A stretch of 51,591 nt of DNA from Tepidiphilus sp. J10 (GCA_945897955.1 CAMDGQ010000024.1:1-51591), one strand, 5' to 3'; shown: positions 24,939-32,810, counted from the first letter of the stretch. Notes: a model not told the origin generated them from the letters alone. Translations and numbers: made by a program.

Positions 24939-25643
24939 ATGTTCGTGATTCGAAAATTGAGTGTTGCCTGGCTGATCCTGTTTTCCACCACAGCTTGGCC
25001 GCAGCAGGCATTCTGGCCGCTGATTCAATACTGGCCGATTCCCCAGTTCTGGTCTGTTCAGACGCCCATGCCAGGCCAGGCGATTCCTTTTCCGACTCCA
25101 TTCTGGCTCTGGCCGATGCCACCGCGCGCACCCCAACCTGCCACCGGTCATTCAGCCGGGAGCAGCCCGCAAATTCAGCCTCCGGCCAAACCACCCGCCA
25201 GCCCCGAGCAGACTGTCCAACCGGTACCCGCGCCTGCCGTATTGCCCGAGGTGCAACCTGTTGCACCGGTGACTCCCCCACCGATTCAAATTCCGGCGGC
25301 TGAAATCGCCCCCCCCGTCAATACGAGTCAGCCAGCACTCGCGCCGAGTACACCCGCTGTGACGGAAGCCAGCAATACGGCGCTGCCGGACACCGCAACA
25401 GAACCCGCCCCCGCGCCTGCAACTCCCCCGCAAGCCGCCCCATCTCCCACCCCCTCAATTACGCCGGAAGTTGCCGTCACTCCAGAACCGGCCACAGCAG
25501 CACCCAAGCCATCGGTCGCTCCCCGTAAGCCCGTATCCAGCGCCCCTCGCACCGTCAAGAAACCGCGCGCCGCCACCAAACCGCCTGGAAAGAACCTCCG
25601 CAAATTGTGCTGGAAAGATGGTCACCTGGATGTCTGCCCTTGA
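24939..25643 (+). CDS. Exported proline/alanine-rich protein
   Basis: A signal peptide (VIRKLSVAWLILFSTTAWPQ) is followed by a Trp/Pro-rich stretch with repeated FW and WP pairs, then a long low-complexity Pro/Ala/Thr region (residues about 70-210) and a basic end with RTVKKPRAATKPPGK and KLCWKDGHLDVCP. 234 aa. The Cys pair at the end could form a disulfide. Probably periplasmic or envelope-linked; the Pro-rich part would act as a spacer. It follows the 121-aa gene directly. No function is assigned. Confidence 0.65.
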   Translation: MFVIRKLSVAWLILFSTTAWPQQAFWPLIQYWPIPQFWSVQTPMPGQAIPFPTPFWLWPMPPRAPQPATGHSAGSSPQIQPPAKPPASPEQTVQPVPAPAVLPEVQPVAPVTPPPIQIPAAEIAPPVNTSQPALAPSTPAVTEASNTALPDTATEPAPAPATPPQAAPSPTPSITPEVAVTPEPATAAPKPSVAPRKPVSSAPRTVKKPRAATKPPGKNLRKLCWKDGHLDVCP

Positions 25644-25647
25644 GCGT

Positions 25648-25686
25648 TGTCAGCAAGCATCGTCCATGGACAACGATGCTGTGACA
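25648..25686. terminator. Possible terminator hairpin after the Pro-rich gene
   Basis: Inner arms AGCATCGT (25656-25663) and ACGATGCT (25673-25680) with outer arms TGTCA and TGACA; 9-base loop. No T-tract follows, so it could be a weak terminator or an mRNA-end structure. A second small hairpin CTACCC/GGGTAG sits at 25695-25711. Confidence 0.4.
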
Positions 25687-25850
25687 GTTCGCCACTACCC
25701 CTTGTGGGTAGGCTGCCGCCGCCTATTTCCCGAGTAAAATAATCAACTAATTGTCGAGCTTGAATTGTGCTCGATCGCCTTCATTTAGCAGCGAACGTGC
25801 AAACGTTTCACAGCAGCCAACTCTTTTTTCTCCAACCCAGAGGTCAGACC

Positions 25851-26939
25851 ATGTCGGTTTCCATAGAACAAGTACAGGCAGCGCTCAAAGAGCTCATTGA
25901 TCCCAACACCCAGAAGGATTTCATCGCCACCAAATCGGCCCGCAATATCAAGGTGGATGGCGGCACAGTCAGTCTGGACATCGTATTGCCCTACCCCGCC
26001 AAAATGGTCATGGCCGGAATGGGCAAACTGGTCGAGGACAAGATCAAGTCCATCGACGGCGTCGAAAACGTCCAGACCAACGTATCCTGGAAGATCGTCG
26101 CTCACAGTGTGCAAAAGGGCGTCAAGCTGATCCCGGGCGTCAAGAACATCATCGCGGTCGCTTCCGGCAAGGGCGGTGTCGGAAAATCCACCACCGCCGT
26201 CAATCTGGCCCTGGCGCTTGCCGCCGAAGGCGCCAATGTCGGTATGCTCGACGCCGACATCTATGGCCCGTCGCAGCCCACCATGCTGGGCATTCATGGT
26301 CGCCCGGAATCGCCCGATGGCCAGAACCTGGAACCAATGCTGGGTCACGGCCTGCAAGCCATGTCCATCGGATTCCTGATTGACGTGGAAACGCCCATGG
26401 TCTGGCGCGGCCCGATGGTCACCCAGGCGCTGGAACAACTGCTCAACAACACCAAGTGGAAAGACCTGGATTATCTGGTCATCGACCTTCCGCCCGGCAC
26501 CGGCGACATTCAACTCACCCTGGCGCAAAGAGTTCCGGTCACCGGCGCGGTCATCGTGACCACGCCCCAGGACATCGCACTGATCGACGCCCGCAAGGGC
26601 CTCAAAATGTTCGAAAAAGTCGGCGTTCCGATCCTTGGCGTTGTGGAAAACATGAGCCTGCACATCTGTTCGAAGTGTGGTCATGAAGAGCGCATCTTTG
26701 GCGAAGGCGGCGGCGAGCGCATGTGCAAGGACTACGGCAACGAATTCCTCGGCGCGCTGCCGCTGGATATTCGCATTCGCGAGGAAACCGACTCCGGCAA
26801 ACCCACCGTGGTGGCCGAGCCGGAATCCCGTATCGCTGAAATCTACCGTCAGATCGCACGGCGTGTTGCCGTCAAAGTCGGTGATCTGGCTGTCGATCAT
26901 TCCTCGAAATTCCCCAGCATCGTGATTCAGAACACCTGA
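25851..26939 (+). CDS. apbC: Iron-sulfur cluster carrier ApbC/Mrp (NBP35 family ATPase)
   Basis: Cytoplasmic P-loop ATPase that helps assemble and deliver [4Fe-4S] clusters. ATG 25851 is used because it opens MSVSIEQVQAALKELIDPNT, the usual N-terminal DUF59-like domain. Seen: Walker A SGKGGVGKSTTAVNL, MLDADIYGPSQPTMLG, the Walker B VIDLPPGTGDIQLT, and the C-terminal cluster-binding CSKCG pair. 362 aa, normal length. Confidence 0.95.
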   Translation: MSVSIEQVQAALKELIDPNTQKDFIATKSARNIKVDGGTVSLDIVLPYPAKMVMAGMGKLVEDKIKSIDGVENVQTNVSWKIVAHSVQKGVKLIPGVKNIIAVASGKGGVGKSTTAVNLALALAAEGANVGMLDADIYGPSQPTMLGIHGRPESPDGQNLEPMLGHGLQAMSIGFLIDVETPMVWRGPMVTQALEQLLNNTKWKDLDYLVIDLPPGTGDIQLTLAQRVPVTGAVIVTTPQDIALIDARKGLKMFEKVGVPILGVVENMSLHICSKCGHEERIFGEGGGERMCKDYGNEFLGALPLDIRIREETDSGKPTVVAEPESRIAEIYRQIARRVAVKVGDLAVDHSSKFPSIVIQNT

Positions 26940-27089
26940 TAAGGCCGAAAACGCACAAAAGCGCCAAACAACCGGTGCTCTTGTGCGCGGCAAAGTAACC
27001 AAAGTCACAGATTCGATCCCTTCGAGTAACTAATCTTCACTCGTTCCCGTCGGGAGCAATATCCTGATCAAACTTATTGGAGACACATC

Positions 27090-27284
27090 ATGAATGCAAA
27101 CGTTGGCGGTGTTGATCGTATCCTGCGTATTGTTGTTGGCCTGGCTTTGATTGTATGGGCCGCAGCCCTGGGTGGCCCGGTCTGGGCCTGGATTGGCGCG
27201 GTTCCTCTGGCTACCGGCCTGTTCAAATTCTGCCCGTTCTACCCGTTGCTGGGCATGAGCACCTGCCCGGTCAAGAAAGACTGA
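27090..27284 (+). CDS. DUF2892 small inner-membrane protein
   Basis: 64-aa protein with two membrane helices (RILRIVVGLALIVWAAALGG and VWAWIGAVPLATGLFKFCPF) and the family end CPFYPLLGMSTC. DUF2892 proteins are often joined to rhodanese domains and may handle sulfur compounds, but this one stands alone. A GGAG ribosome site precedes the ATG. It follows apbC with 150 bp between, containing a weak hairpin (26952-26987). Confidence 0.85.
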   Translation: MNANVGGVDRILRIVVGLALIVWAAALGGPVWAWIGAVPLATGLFKFCPFYPLLGMSTCPVKKD

Positions 27285-27342
27285 CCTGCACCACGCTGCA
27301 AAGCACGGGAGTATTCAGGCTCGGTTCATGCCATGCACGCGT

Positions 27343-27380
27343 AAACGGCTACCTTGGAAACAGGGTAGCCGTTTTAATTT
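27343..27380. terminator. Bidirectional rho-independent terminator
   Basis: Perfect 11-bp stem AAACGGCTACC (27343-27353) / GGTAGCCGTTT (27364-27374), 10-base loop, followed by TTAATTT; A-rich on the other side. It lies between the convergent DUF2892 gene and the AhpD-like gene and could serve both. Confidence 0.8.
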
Positions 27381-27414
27381 CCACATCGGGTTGGGCATCA
27401 ACCCAACCGCCCGG

Positions 27415-28161
27415 TTACCTACTGGCGAGCGGGGCCGGAATGCTTTCGAGCACGGTAACGAACGAAGCCGCAAGCAAGCCTTGCTCACGTAGTTCGAAAA
27501 CAACATCACGGATGTGGACTGCTTCCCAGCGAGCGGGAAACCCGCCCATGACCTGGGCAATACCGATGATTTCAAGAATCTCTTCAGGGGTGACTTCGCT
27601 CTTGGTCAGCAACTCGTGGGTATGCAGGCGGACCAGACGCTGCTTGCGCACGACCAGACTCATCAACAGAGCGATCAGGTTGTAGAACTTCAGATTCGAA
27701 ATGCGGCCATTGGGCAGATGTGGCCACTCGGCAAAGCGTTGCCAATGCTTGGTGTAAGCATCAAACAGCAGATAAGTGTCGTCATCGGCCTGCGCGCGAA
27801 CATAAAGCGCAATGGCCTGAACCGTATCGATAACAGCATCCGGGGCTTTTGCGCGAATCGCCCCTTCGATATGGGTCAGCGCACACACCTCGCAGCCATC
27901 CGCGATCGCTGCGCTATAGATCAGGATTTCGCTCAGATGTCGCTCCTGCGAAAAAACCCCGCGTGAGACCAGCAGACGCGCCATATCCAGCAATGCATCC
28001 CCCAGATCGACGCCTTTGCTGACAAATTTTGCACTCTCGGTCTCGGACTGCATGCCTGCTTCTGCGTATTCCTGCAAAGCCATCAACAATGAATTGGCGC
28101 CGCCGGCAATGCTGTGGGCATCGTTCAGATCCAGTTTTCCATAGGGATAGTTCTTGTACAT
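27415..28161 (-). CDS. Carboxymuconolactone-decarboxylase/AhpD-like protein
   Basis: 248-aa helical protein of the AhpD/CMD superfamily. Seen: the redox motif CEVCALTHIEGAI (C-x2-C-x3-H) near residue 92, and VTPEEILEIIGIAQVMGGFP in a second half that looks like a second CMD-type repeat without the Cys pair. AhpD-like proteins act in peroxide detoxification; the real partner here is not known. A good AAGGA ribosome site precedes the ATG. It ends at the shared terminator. Confidence 0.7.
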   Translation of the reverse strand: MYKNYPYGKLDLNDAHSIAGGANSLLMALQEYAEAGMQSETESAKFVSKGVDLGDALLDMARLLVSRGVFSQERHLSEILIYSAAIADGCEVCALTHIEGAIRAKAPDAVIDTVQAIALYVRAQADDDTYLLFDAYTKHWQRFAEWPHLPNGRISNLKFYNLIALLMSLVVRKQRLVRLHTHELLTKSEVTPEEILEIIGIAQVMGGFPARWEAVHIRDVVFELREQGLLAASFVTVLESIPAPLASR

Positions 28162-28322
28162 CTCGATTTCCTTGTCAAACGCGCTCGCCCGACTTCAAGA
28201 TGAAGCAGTGCGAATTAGCTACTGAGCTGTAACTGCAACGGCCAAGAGTGCCCCTCATTGACAGCAGCCCAAATAATTACGTGCTTATATTCGTCCATTA
28301 AATTTATTTATTGGATTGAATC

Positions 28323-28529
28323 ATGAAAAGCCTGGTTTTACTGACCTTCCTATCGCTCTCACCCGACTCGCCCACCACATCCGGAAGGACCGAGTTCTTC
28401 GACAACGAAGCTGCCTGCAAGGTCCGCATGCTGGAGATCAGACAGCAGCACAAAGTGCCTGGGTCGGTGCGTTGTTCATGCCATAAAACCATTCCTCCCA
28501 TCGAAGCCGAAGGCAACGACGCAATCTGA
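28323..28529 (+). CDS. Small hypothetical protein, 68 aa
   Basis: Not recognised. A short hydrophobic start (MKSLVLLTFLSLSP) could be a weak signal peptide, followed by EFFDNEAACKVRMLEIRQQH and a Cys-x-Cys-His element (RCSCHK). There is no clear ribosome site before the ATG, and the upstream 160 bp is AT-rich. Composition and frame look like a real gene, but support is moderate. A 7-bp hairpin at 28541-28559 follows it. Confidence 0.45.
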   Translation: MKSLVLLTFLSLSPDSPTTSGRTEFFDNEAACKVRMLEIRQQHKVPGSVRCSCHKTIPPIEAEGNDAI

Positions 28530-28540
28530 TCAAAGCTGTA

Positions 28541-28559
28541 GGGGTTCTGCGGGAACCCC
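28541..28559. terminator. Short hairpin after the 68-aa gene
   Basis: Arms GGGGTTC and GAACCCC, 5-base loop TGCGG. No T-tract follows, so it is at best a weak terminator. Confidence 0.4.
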
Positions 28560-28646
28560 AAGGGCTGTATTCCAATTGCAACAGGGAGCAACACAACGCC
28601 ATCGGGTTGATTTGTAAATCATACTAACTAAGTATTTCCCTTATAT

Positions 28647-28694
28647 GCTCCTTGTATTAGATTTTTCTAATACTCTTCCCAACCTCCAAGGAGC
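28647..28694 (+). promoter_or_regulatory. Possible ribosome-site-sequestering leader structure
   Basis: GCTCCTT (28647-28653) is the exact reverse complement of AAGGAGC (28688-28694), which contains the ribosome binding site of the following gene. Between them is a perfect inner hairpin GTATTAGA (28654-28661) / TCTAATAC (28666-28673) with a TTTT loop. Together these could hold the ribosome site in a stem; an additional CCTCC (28683-28687) just upstream of it could also pair with it. Confidence 0.45.
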
Positions 28695-28700
28695 AAGACC

Positions 28701-28985
28701 ATGCAAAGTACTCACGCAATAACTGGAAGTCTCTTACTCGCGCTCAGCCTGAGCGCAGGCGCTCACGAAACCACCGGCCCGCAGGGCAGCAGCGCTGACA
28801 AAATCCGCCTGGAACCACTGAACATCATGCAAGTTGCCCCCTGCAAAGCCAGCGGAGATGGCACTTATGCGGAAATGATCACCACCATGGCCTCTGTTCT
28901 CCCGCCCGCCGAGGCCGATGCTTTCCTGGCCCGCTACTGCGTGGAATGCAACTGGCGGAAATTCACGCTTTCGCTCACCCGGTAA
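28701..28985 (+). CDS. Small exported protein with cysteines, 94 aa
   Basis: Not recognised. Signal peptide MQSTHAITGSLLLALSLSA with a likely cleavage after GA, then a mature part of about 70 aa with three Cys (APCKAS, RYCVEC). It is secreted to the periplasm or beyond, and the Cys could form a disulfide or bind a metal. An AAGGAGC ribosome site is 6 bases before the ATG and is the element that may be masked by the upstream hairpin. No operon partner is seen; ilvA lies on the other strand. Confidence 0.6.
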   Translation: MQSTHAITGSLLLALSLSAGAHETTGPQGSSADKIRLEPLNIMQVAPCKASGDGTYAEMITTMASVLPPAEADAFLARYCVECNWRKFTLSLTR

Positions 28986-29034
28986 AGCCTTGCCAACGCG
29001 GCCCTCGCGCCTGTAAAGCCGGGGCCGCGAAAAA

Positions 29035-30543
29035 TCACTTCAGGAACAGGCTGAATGCCGGGTTGCGTGATTCATTCCAGTAGCGATAACCCAAACCATC
29101 GAGAAAGGCCTGAAACTCTTCTTTCTGATCAGGCAACACCTGAATGCCGGCCAGCACCCGGCCATAGTCGGCGCCATGGTTGCGATAGTGGAACAGGCTG
29201 ATATTCCAGGCGTGGCTCATGCTGTTGAGAAATTTCATCAACGCACCCGGACGTTCCGGAAACTCAAAGCGATACAGCACCTCGTTTTCCACCTGCGGCG
29301 CGCGTCCGCCAACCAGATGGCGGATATGCAGCTTCGCCATCTCGTTTTCAGACAAATCAAGCACCGGCAGATCGTGTTGCGCCAAATCTGCGAGCAGACT
29401 TGCGAATTCGTCCCGGTCGGGAACCTGCACGCCGACAAAAATGTGCGCTTCCCTGGCATCGGCATAGCGGTAATTGAATTCGGTGATGGAACGCGCACCA
29501 AGCAATGCGCAGAACTGTTTGAAACTGCCCGGCGTCTCCGGGATCGTCACCGCCAACACCGCCTCTCGCCGCTCCCCTAGTTCAGCCCGTTCAGCGACAA
29601 AACCGAGGCGATCGAAGTTCATGTTCGCACCGCTGGCGATAGCGATCAGGTTCCTGCCCGTCACCTTCTCGCGCTCGGCCCAGACTTTGGCGCCGGCTAC
29701 GCCCAACGCGCCGGCCGGCTCAAGTATCGAACGGGTATCCTCGAACACGTCCTTGATCGCCGCGCAAATGGCATCGTTGCTGACTCGGATGATCTCGTCG
29801 ACATAAAGCTGGCAAAGCCGGAAAGTCTCCTCGCCGACCCGCTTCACCGCCACGCCATCGGCAAAAATCCCGACCTGCTGCAAGGTGATGCGTTCCTTCT
29901 TGCACAAACTGCGTGCCATCGCATCGGCATCCTCCGGCTCAACGCCGATGATCCTGATCTCCGGCCGCAGGCGCTTGATATACGCCCCAATGCCCGCAAT
30001 CAAACCGCCGCCGCCGACCGGTACGAAAATCGCGTCTATGGGCGCCCGCGCCTGGCGCAACAACTCCATGCCTATCGTGCCCTGCCCGGCGATGACCTCG
30101 GGATCATCGTAGGGATGCACGAACACCTTGGCCTCCGCCTGAGCGATTTCCAGGGCGCGATGATAGGCATCGTCATAGGAATCGCCATGCAGCACGACCG
30201 TCGCACCACGCTTGGCAACCGCATCCACCTTGATGCCCGGCGTCGTCGCCGGCATCACGATGGTGGCCTCGCAGCCGAGTACCTGCGCCGCCAGGGCAAC
30301 ACCCTGGGCATGATTGCCGGCACTGGCCGCCACCACCCCGCGCATGAGCTGGTCGCGGGTCAAACCGGCCATCTTGTTGTAGGCACCGCGCAACTTGAAC
30401 GAGAACACCGGCTGCATGTCCTCGCGTTTGAGCAATACCGTATTTCCCAGCCTTCTCGAAAGATTGGATGCCGTGTCCAGCGGCGATTCGATCGCCACGT
30501 CATAAACACGGGCAAGAAGGATGCGCTCAAGATAGTCGGTCAT
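29035..30543 (-). CDS. ilvA: Threonine ammonia-lyase, biosynthetic
   Basis: PLP enzyme that deaminates threonine to 2-oxobutanoate, first step of isoleucine synthesis. Seen: the PLP Lys at about residue 50 in FSFKLRGAYNKM, substrate loop AASAGNHAQGVALAAQ, the PLP phosphate-binding VPVGGGGLIAGIGAY, and two C-terminal ACT-like regulatory units (ETPGSFKQFCALLG and ERPGALMKFLNSMS) that in this long form bind isoleucine and valine. 502 aa, typical. Divergent from rpiA with 120 bp between starts. Confidence 0.97.
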   Translation of the reverse strand: MTDYLERILLARVYDVAIESPLDTASNLSRRLGNTVLLKREDMQPVFSFKLRGAYNKMAGLTRDQLMRGVVAASAGNHAQGVALAAQVLGCEATIVMPATTPGIKVDAVAKRGATVVLHGDSYDDAYHRALEIAQAEAKVFVHPYDDPEVIAGQGTIGMELLRQARAPIDAIFVPVGGGGLIAGIGAYIKRLRPEIRIIGVEPEDADAMARSLCKKERITLQQVGIFADGVAVKRVGEETFRLCQLYVDEIIRVSNDAICAAIKDVFEDTRSILEPAGALGVAGAKVWAEREKVTGRNLIAIASGANMNFDRLGFVAERAELGERREAVLAVTIPETPGSFKQFCALLGARSITEFNYRYADAREAHIFVGVQVPDRDEFASLLADLAQHDLPVLDLSENEMAKLHIRHLVGGRAPQVENEVLYRFEFPERPGALMKFLNSMSHAWNISLFHYRNHGADYGRVLAGIQVLPDQKEEFQAFLDGLGYRYWNESRNPAFSLFLK

Positions 30544-30663
30544 ACTGCCCGCCGCTTTAGGATTGAATGGTTGGACATGGAGTTTGATGGAGCCTGAAAA
30601 GCTCGCTATTCTCGGGCCTATTTCCCGAACTTCAAACCGCTAACAAGAGAAGAGAACTGCATC

Positions 30664-31323
30664 ATGATGACCCAAGACGAAATGAAACAGGCCACCGCGC
30701 TCGCCGCGATCGAATATGTTCCTGCCGGCATCATCGGCGTCGGCACCGGCTCCACCGCCAACTTCTTCATTGACGCACTGGCCGGCATCAAGGGTCGTAT
30801 CGACGCGGCGGTCGCCTCATCGGTGGCCACAGCGGAACGCCTCAAGAAGGTCGGCATCCGCGTGATCGACCTGAACGAGGCCGGCGAAATGGAAGTCTAT
30901 GTTGACGGCGCCGATGAAATCACCCGCCACATGGCCATGATCAAGGGCGGCGGCGGCGCACTGACGCGAGAGAAAATCGTCGCCGCCTGTGCCAAGAAAT
31001 TCGTCTGCATCATTGACCAGAGCAAGCTGGTCGATGTCATGGGCAAATTCCCGCTACCTGTGGAAGTCATCCCGATGGCGCGTTCCTACGTCGCGCGCCA
31101 ACTCGTCAAACTGGGCGGCAACCCCGTGCTGCGCTCCGGTTTCACAACCGACAACGGCAACGTCATCCTCGATGTGCATGGCATGAGCATCCTTGATCCG
31201 GTCGCGCTTGAAAGCGAAATCAACCAGATCGTCGGAGTCGTCACTGTCGGCCTGTTCGCCCGTCGCGGCGCCGATATCTGCCTGATGGGCACCCAGGACG
31301 GCGTGCAGACAATCAAACGCTGA
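30664..31323 (+). CDS. rpiA: Ribose-5-phosphate isomerase A
   Basis: Interconverts ribose 5-phosphate and ribulose 5-phosphate in the pentose phosphate pathway. Seen: [18 protein letters not shown] (phosphate loop), the segment [20 protein letters not shown] with the catalytic region, and [19 protein letters not shown]. 219 aa, standard. The ATG at 30664 (or 30667) follows AAGAGAAGAG as a possible ribosome site. Confidence 0.96.
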   Translation: MMTQDEMKQATALAAIEYVPAGIIGVGTGSTANFFIDALAGIKGRIDAAVASSVATAERLKKVGIRVIDLNEAGEMEVYVDGADEITRHMAMIKGGGGALTREKIVAACAKKFVCIIDQSKLVDVMGKFPLPVEVIPMARSYVARQLVKLGGNPVLRSGFTTDNGNVILDVHGMSILDPVALESEINQIVGVVTVGLFARRGADICLMGTQDGVQTIKR

Positions 31324-31450
31324 CTCGATTAGCCCATTGATCAGTTTGTAGTTGGGTCAAGCGCACCGGATGCCTTGGCGGCGGGTTTTGCCGCTTAGGG
31401 CGTCCGACTTGCCGAGAACTGGCGCAGCTGCCCCATCGGAACGAGGCAAT

Positions 31451-31480
31451 GATGGGTCCGCAGCGCTTGACCATCCTACG
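31451..31480 (+). repeat. Dispersed 30-bp repeat, copy 1
   Basis: Form GATGGGTCCGC.GCG.TTGAC, followed by a CATCCTACG-type end. Related copies lie at 31566-31595 (inverted), 31756-31786 and, in degenerate form, 32741-32768. Confidence 0.65.
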
Positions 31481-31565
31481 GTTTGCTCCTAATCGAGAAA
31501 AAATCGTCGCTTCAGAGACCTGATCCCTTGATCTTTCGCAGGCACCGAAATATTTGATACCGAAA

Positions 31566-31595
31566 GTAGGATGGGTCAAGCGTAGCGGACCCATC
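31566..31595 (-). repeat. Dispersed 30-bp repeat, copy 2 (inverted)
   Basis: Reverse complement of the 31451 element, starting GTAGGATGGGTCAAGCG. Confidence 0.65.
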
Positions 31596-31658
31596 AACCT
31601 GGAAACCGCAGTTGCCCGGGCCGTTGGTGCGAATTTATTTGCATAATCAACCACTTGC

Positions 31659-31676
31659 GTGCGAATAAATTCGCAC
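31659..31676. repeat. Perfect palindrome GTGCGAAT-AA-ATTCGCAC
   Basis: 8-bp arms with a 2-base centre, in a longer GGTGCGAAT-type context (a partner copy GGTGCGAATTTATT lies at 31626). This sequence type is a common dispersed intergenic repeat. Confidence 0.6.
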
Positions 31677-31755
31677 CTACATAAGTAACGCAACCGATTG
31701 AAATTTCTCAACATTCAATCCCAACTGCGGTTTTTAGGATCAACGCTTACGATTC

Positions 31756-31786
31756 GATGGGTCCGCTGCGATTGACCCATTCTACG
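31756..31786 (+). repeat. Dispersed 30-bp repeat, copy 3
   Basis: Same element as at 31451, one base longer, ending CATTCTACG. It lies 38 bp beyond the 3' end of the ParE-like gene. Confidence 0.65.
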
Positions 31787-31824
31787 AAATAAGGTTTGAA
31801 AAACCACAGCGGGGGCTGCTGTCT

Positions 31825-32115
31825 TTATAACCCAGCTTCCTTTTGGTGACGCACGGCCAGAACAATCACGCTGTCTTCGGCCAACCGATAGCGCGCCACA
31901 TAACCGCTATCGCCGAAGTCGATCAGTAATTCGCGGAAGGCCAGATCGTCCATTCCTTCGGCGGGGCGGCCAATTTGCGGATGCCGTTCCAATATCTTTA
32001 CAGCGTTGATGATGGCTACTGCAGCGCGCTTCGACGCAGCAGGATTCTTTGGGCGCAGGAAGTCGCGCAAGCGCTCCAGATCGAGCAGTGCGATTGGTGC
32101 GAATTGGACGCGCAT
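31825..32115 (-). CDS. ParE/RelE-superfamily toxin
   Basis: Type II toxin fold, 96 aa. Seen: LLDLERLRDFLRPKNPAASK near the start, ILERHPQIGRPAEGM in the middle, RELLIDFGDSGYVARYRL and VIVLAVRHQKEAG at the end, the classic ParE arrangement. In this group the toxin acts on gyrase or on mRNA; which applies here is not clear. Start codon overlaps the antitoxin stop by one base (TGATG). Confidence 0.85.
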   Translation of the reverse strand: MRVQFAPIALLDLERLRDFLRPKNPAASKRAAVAIINAVKILERHPQIGRPAEGMDDLAFRELLIDFGDSGYVARYRLAEDSVIVLAVRHQKEAGL

Positions 32116-32396
32116 CAGGTGTGAGGTATGGGAGGGGGCAGTTCGTTTTCCTCACCCCAGGAATTCAGCCAAGCCACCACTTCATCACCGGTGACATGCA
32201 AGCCGGTTTCTTGATAGGCACGCCAGGCATCCAACGTATCCTGATGAAATGATGCGCGCTGCTCTTCACGGGTGACATATTGCTCGATGGCTTCGCGCAT
32301 GAGCCAGTGCATGGGCCTGTTTTTATGGCCGGCAAGAGCGCGAACACGTTCCTTGAGAGGTTCACCAAGACGAATGGCAACAGGGGTGGCCGACAT
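32115..32396 (-). CDS. Ribbon-helix-helix (CopG-type) antitoxin
   Basis: 93-aa DNA-binding antitoxin that pairs with the toxin above. Seen: an N-terminal RHH strand ATPVAIRLGEPLKERVRALA followed by helices with HWLMREAIEQYVTREEQ. Ribosome site AGGAGA is properly spaced. A 17-bp palindrome 16 bases upstream of the ATG is a likely autoregulatory operator. Confidence 0.85.
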   Translation of the reverse strand: MSATPVAIRLGEPLKERVRALAGHKNRPMHWLMREAIEQYVTREEQRASFHQDTLDAWRAYQETGLHVTGDEVVAWLNSWGEENELPPPIPHT

Positions 32397-32412
32397 GAGT
32401 ATTCTCCTGTAT

Positions 32413-32429
32413 TACAGTTCGCTACTGTA
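32413..32429 (-). promoter_or_regulatory. Operator palindrome of the ParE/RHH pair
   Basis: TACAGT-TCGCT-ACTGTA, perfect 6-bp arms. On the minus strand it overlaps a TATACA-like -10 element and sits just upstream of the antitoxin ribosome site, so binding would block transcription. RHH antitoxins typically bind such palindromes. Confidence 0.6.
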
Positions 32430-32536
32430 TAGCACGATGTTCTCCAGCCACGGCAAATTTGTTCTGGCTTTCTGCCATCATTCTTACCCATGCAGGAATC
32501 CAGCGTCATCCATCTGATCAGGACATATACAACTAA

Positions 32537-32645
32537 TGATCCGGCCAGGTTTATCCGTGAATCCGCTCGTGCTGAGCCTGCCGAAGCACAGCCCTTCGAC
32601 GGGGCTCAGGGCGAACGGGATTCATGGTTAATTCGTGCCGGATCA
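32537..32645. mobile_element. 109-bp hairpin MITE-like element
   Basis: Bounded by perfect 9-bp terminal inverted repeats TGATCCGGC / GCCGGATCA. Inside are further imperfect inverted repeats (CCGTGAATCC / GGATTCATGG and GCTCGTGCTGAGCCTG with its mate near 32600-32620), so nearly the whole element can fold. The core CTGAGCC..GAAG.ACAGCCCTTCGA is the dispersed-repeat core widely seen in proteobacteria. No target duplication or transposase is obvious. Confidence 0.55.
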
Positions 32646-32740
32646 ATAGCCTTGCCGCTGTTGTCATGAAAGACATCAGAGGGTTGCTTGGAAATTAAAC
32701 CTTGCCCAGCAACTCCAAAACGAGTTTGTAGAAGTCGACT

Positions 32741-32768
32741 GATGGGACCGCTGTGCTTGACCCATGTT
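32741..32768 (+). repeat. Degenerate copy of the 30-bp repeat
   Basis: GATGGGACCGCTGTGCTTGACCCAT; two or three bases differ from the 31756 copy. It lies between the MITE-like element and the end of yacG. The whole 32397-32810 stretch (antitoxin to yacG) has no gene of its own. Confidence 0.5.
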
Positions 32769-32810
32769 CAGTCACTGCGGCTCAACCGACGGAAGAGCAC
32801 AGATACCCGT

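Larger units (their letters stand above)
31324..31824. other. Repeat-rich intergenic stretch without a gene
   Basis: About 500 bp after rpiA hold no convincing gene. They contain three copies of one 30-bp element (31451, 31566 inverted, 31756) and a perfect palindrome (31659-31676). A reading frame that crosses them exists only because these repeats are open. No promoter or terminator can be picked out with confidence. Confidence 0.6.

Noticed and set aside
31313..31714. Minus-strand frame of 133 codons after rpiA
   Set aside because: It is made of translated dispersed repeats; a similar peptide stretch appears wherever this repeat is read, for example near 32741.
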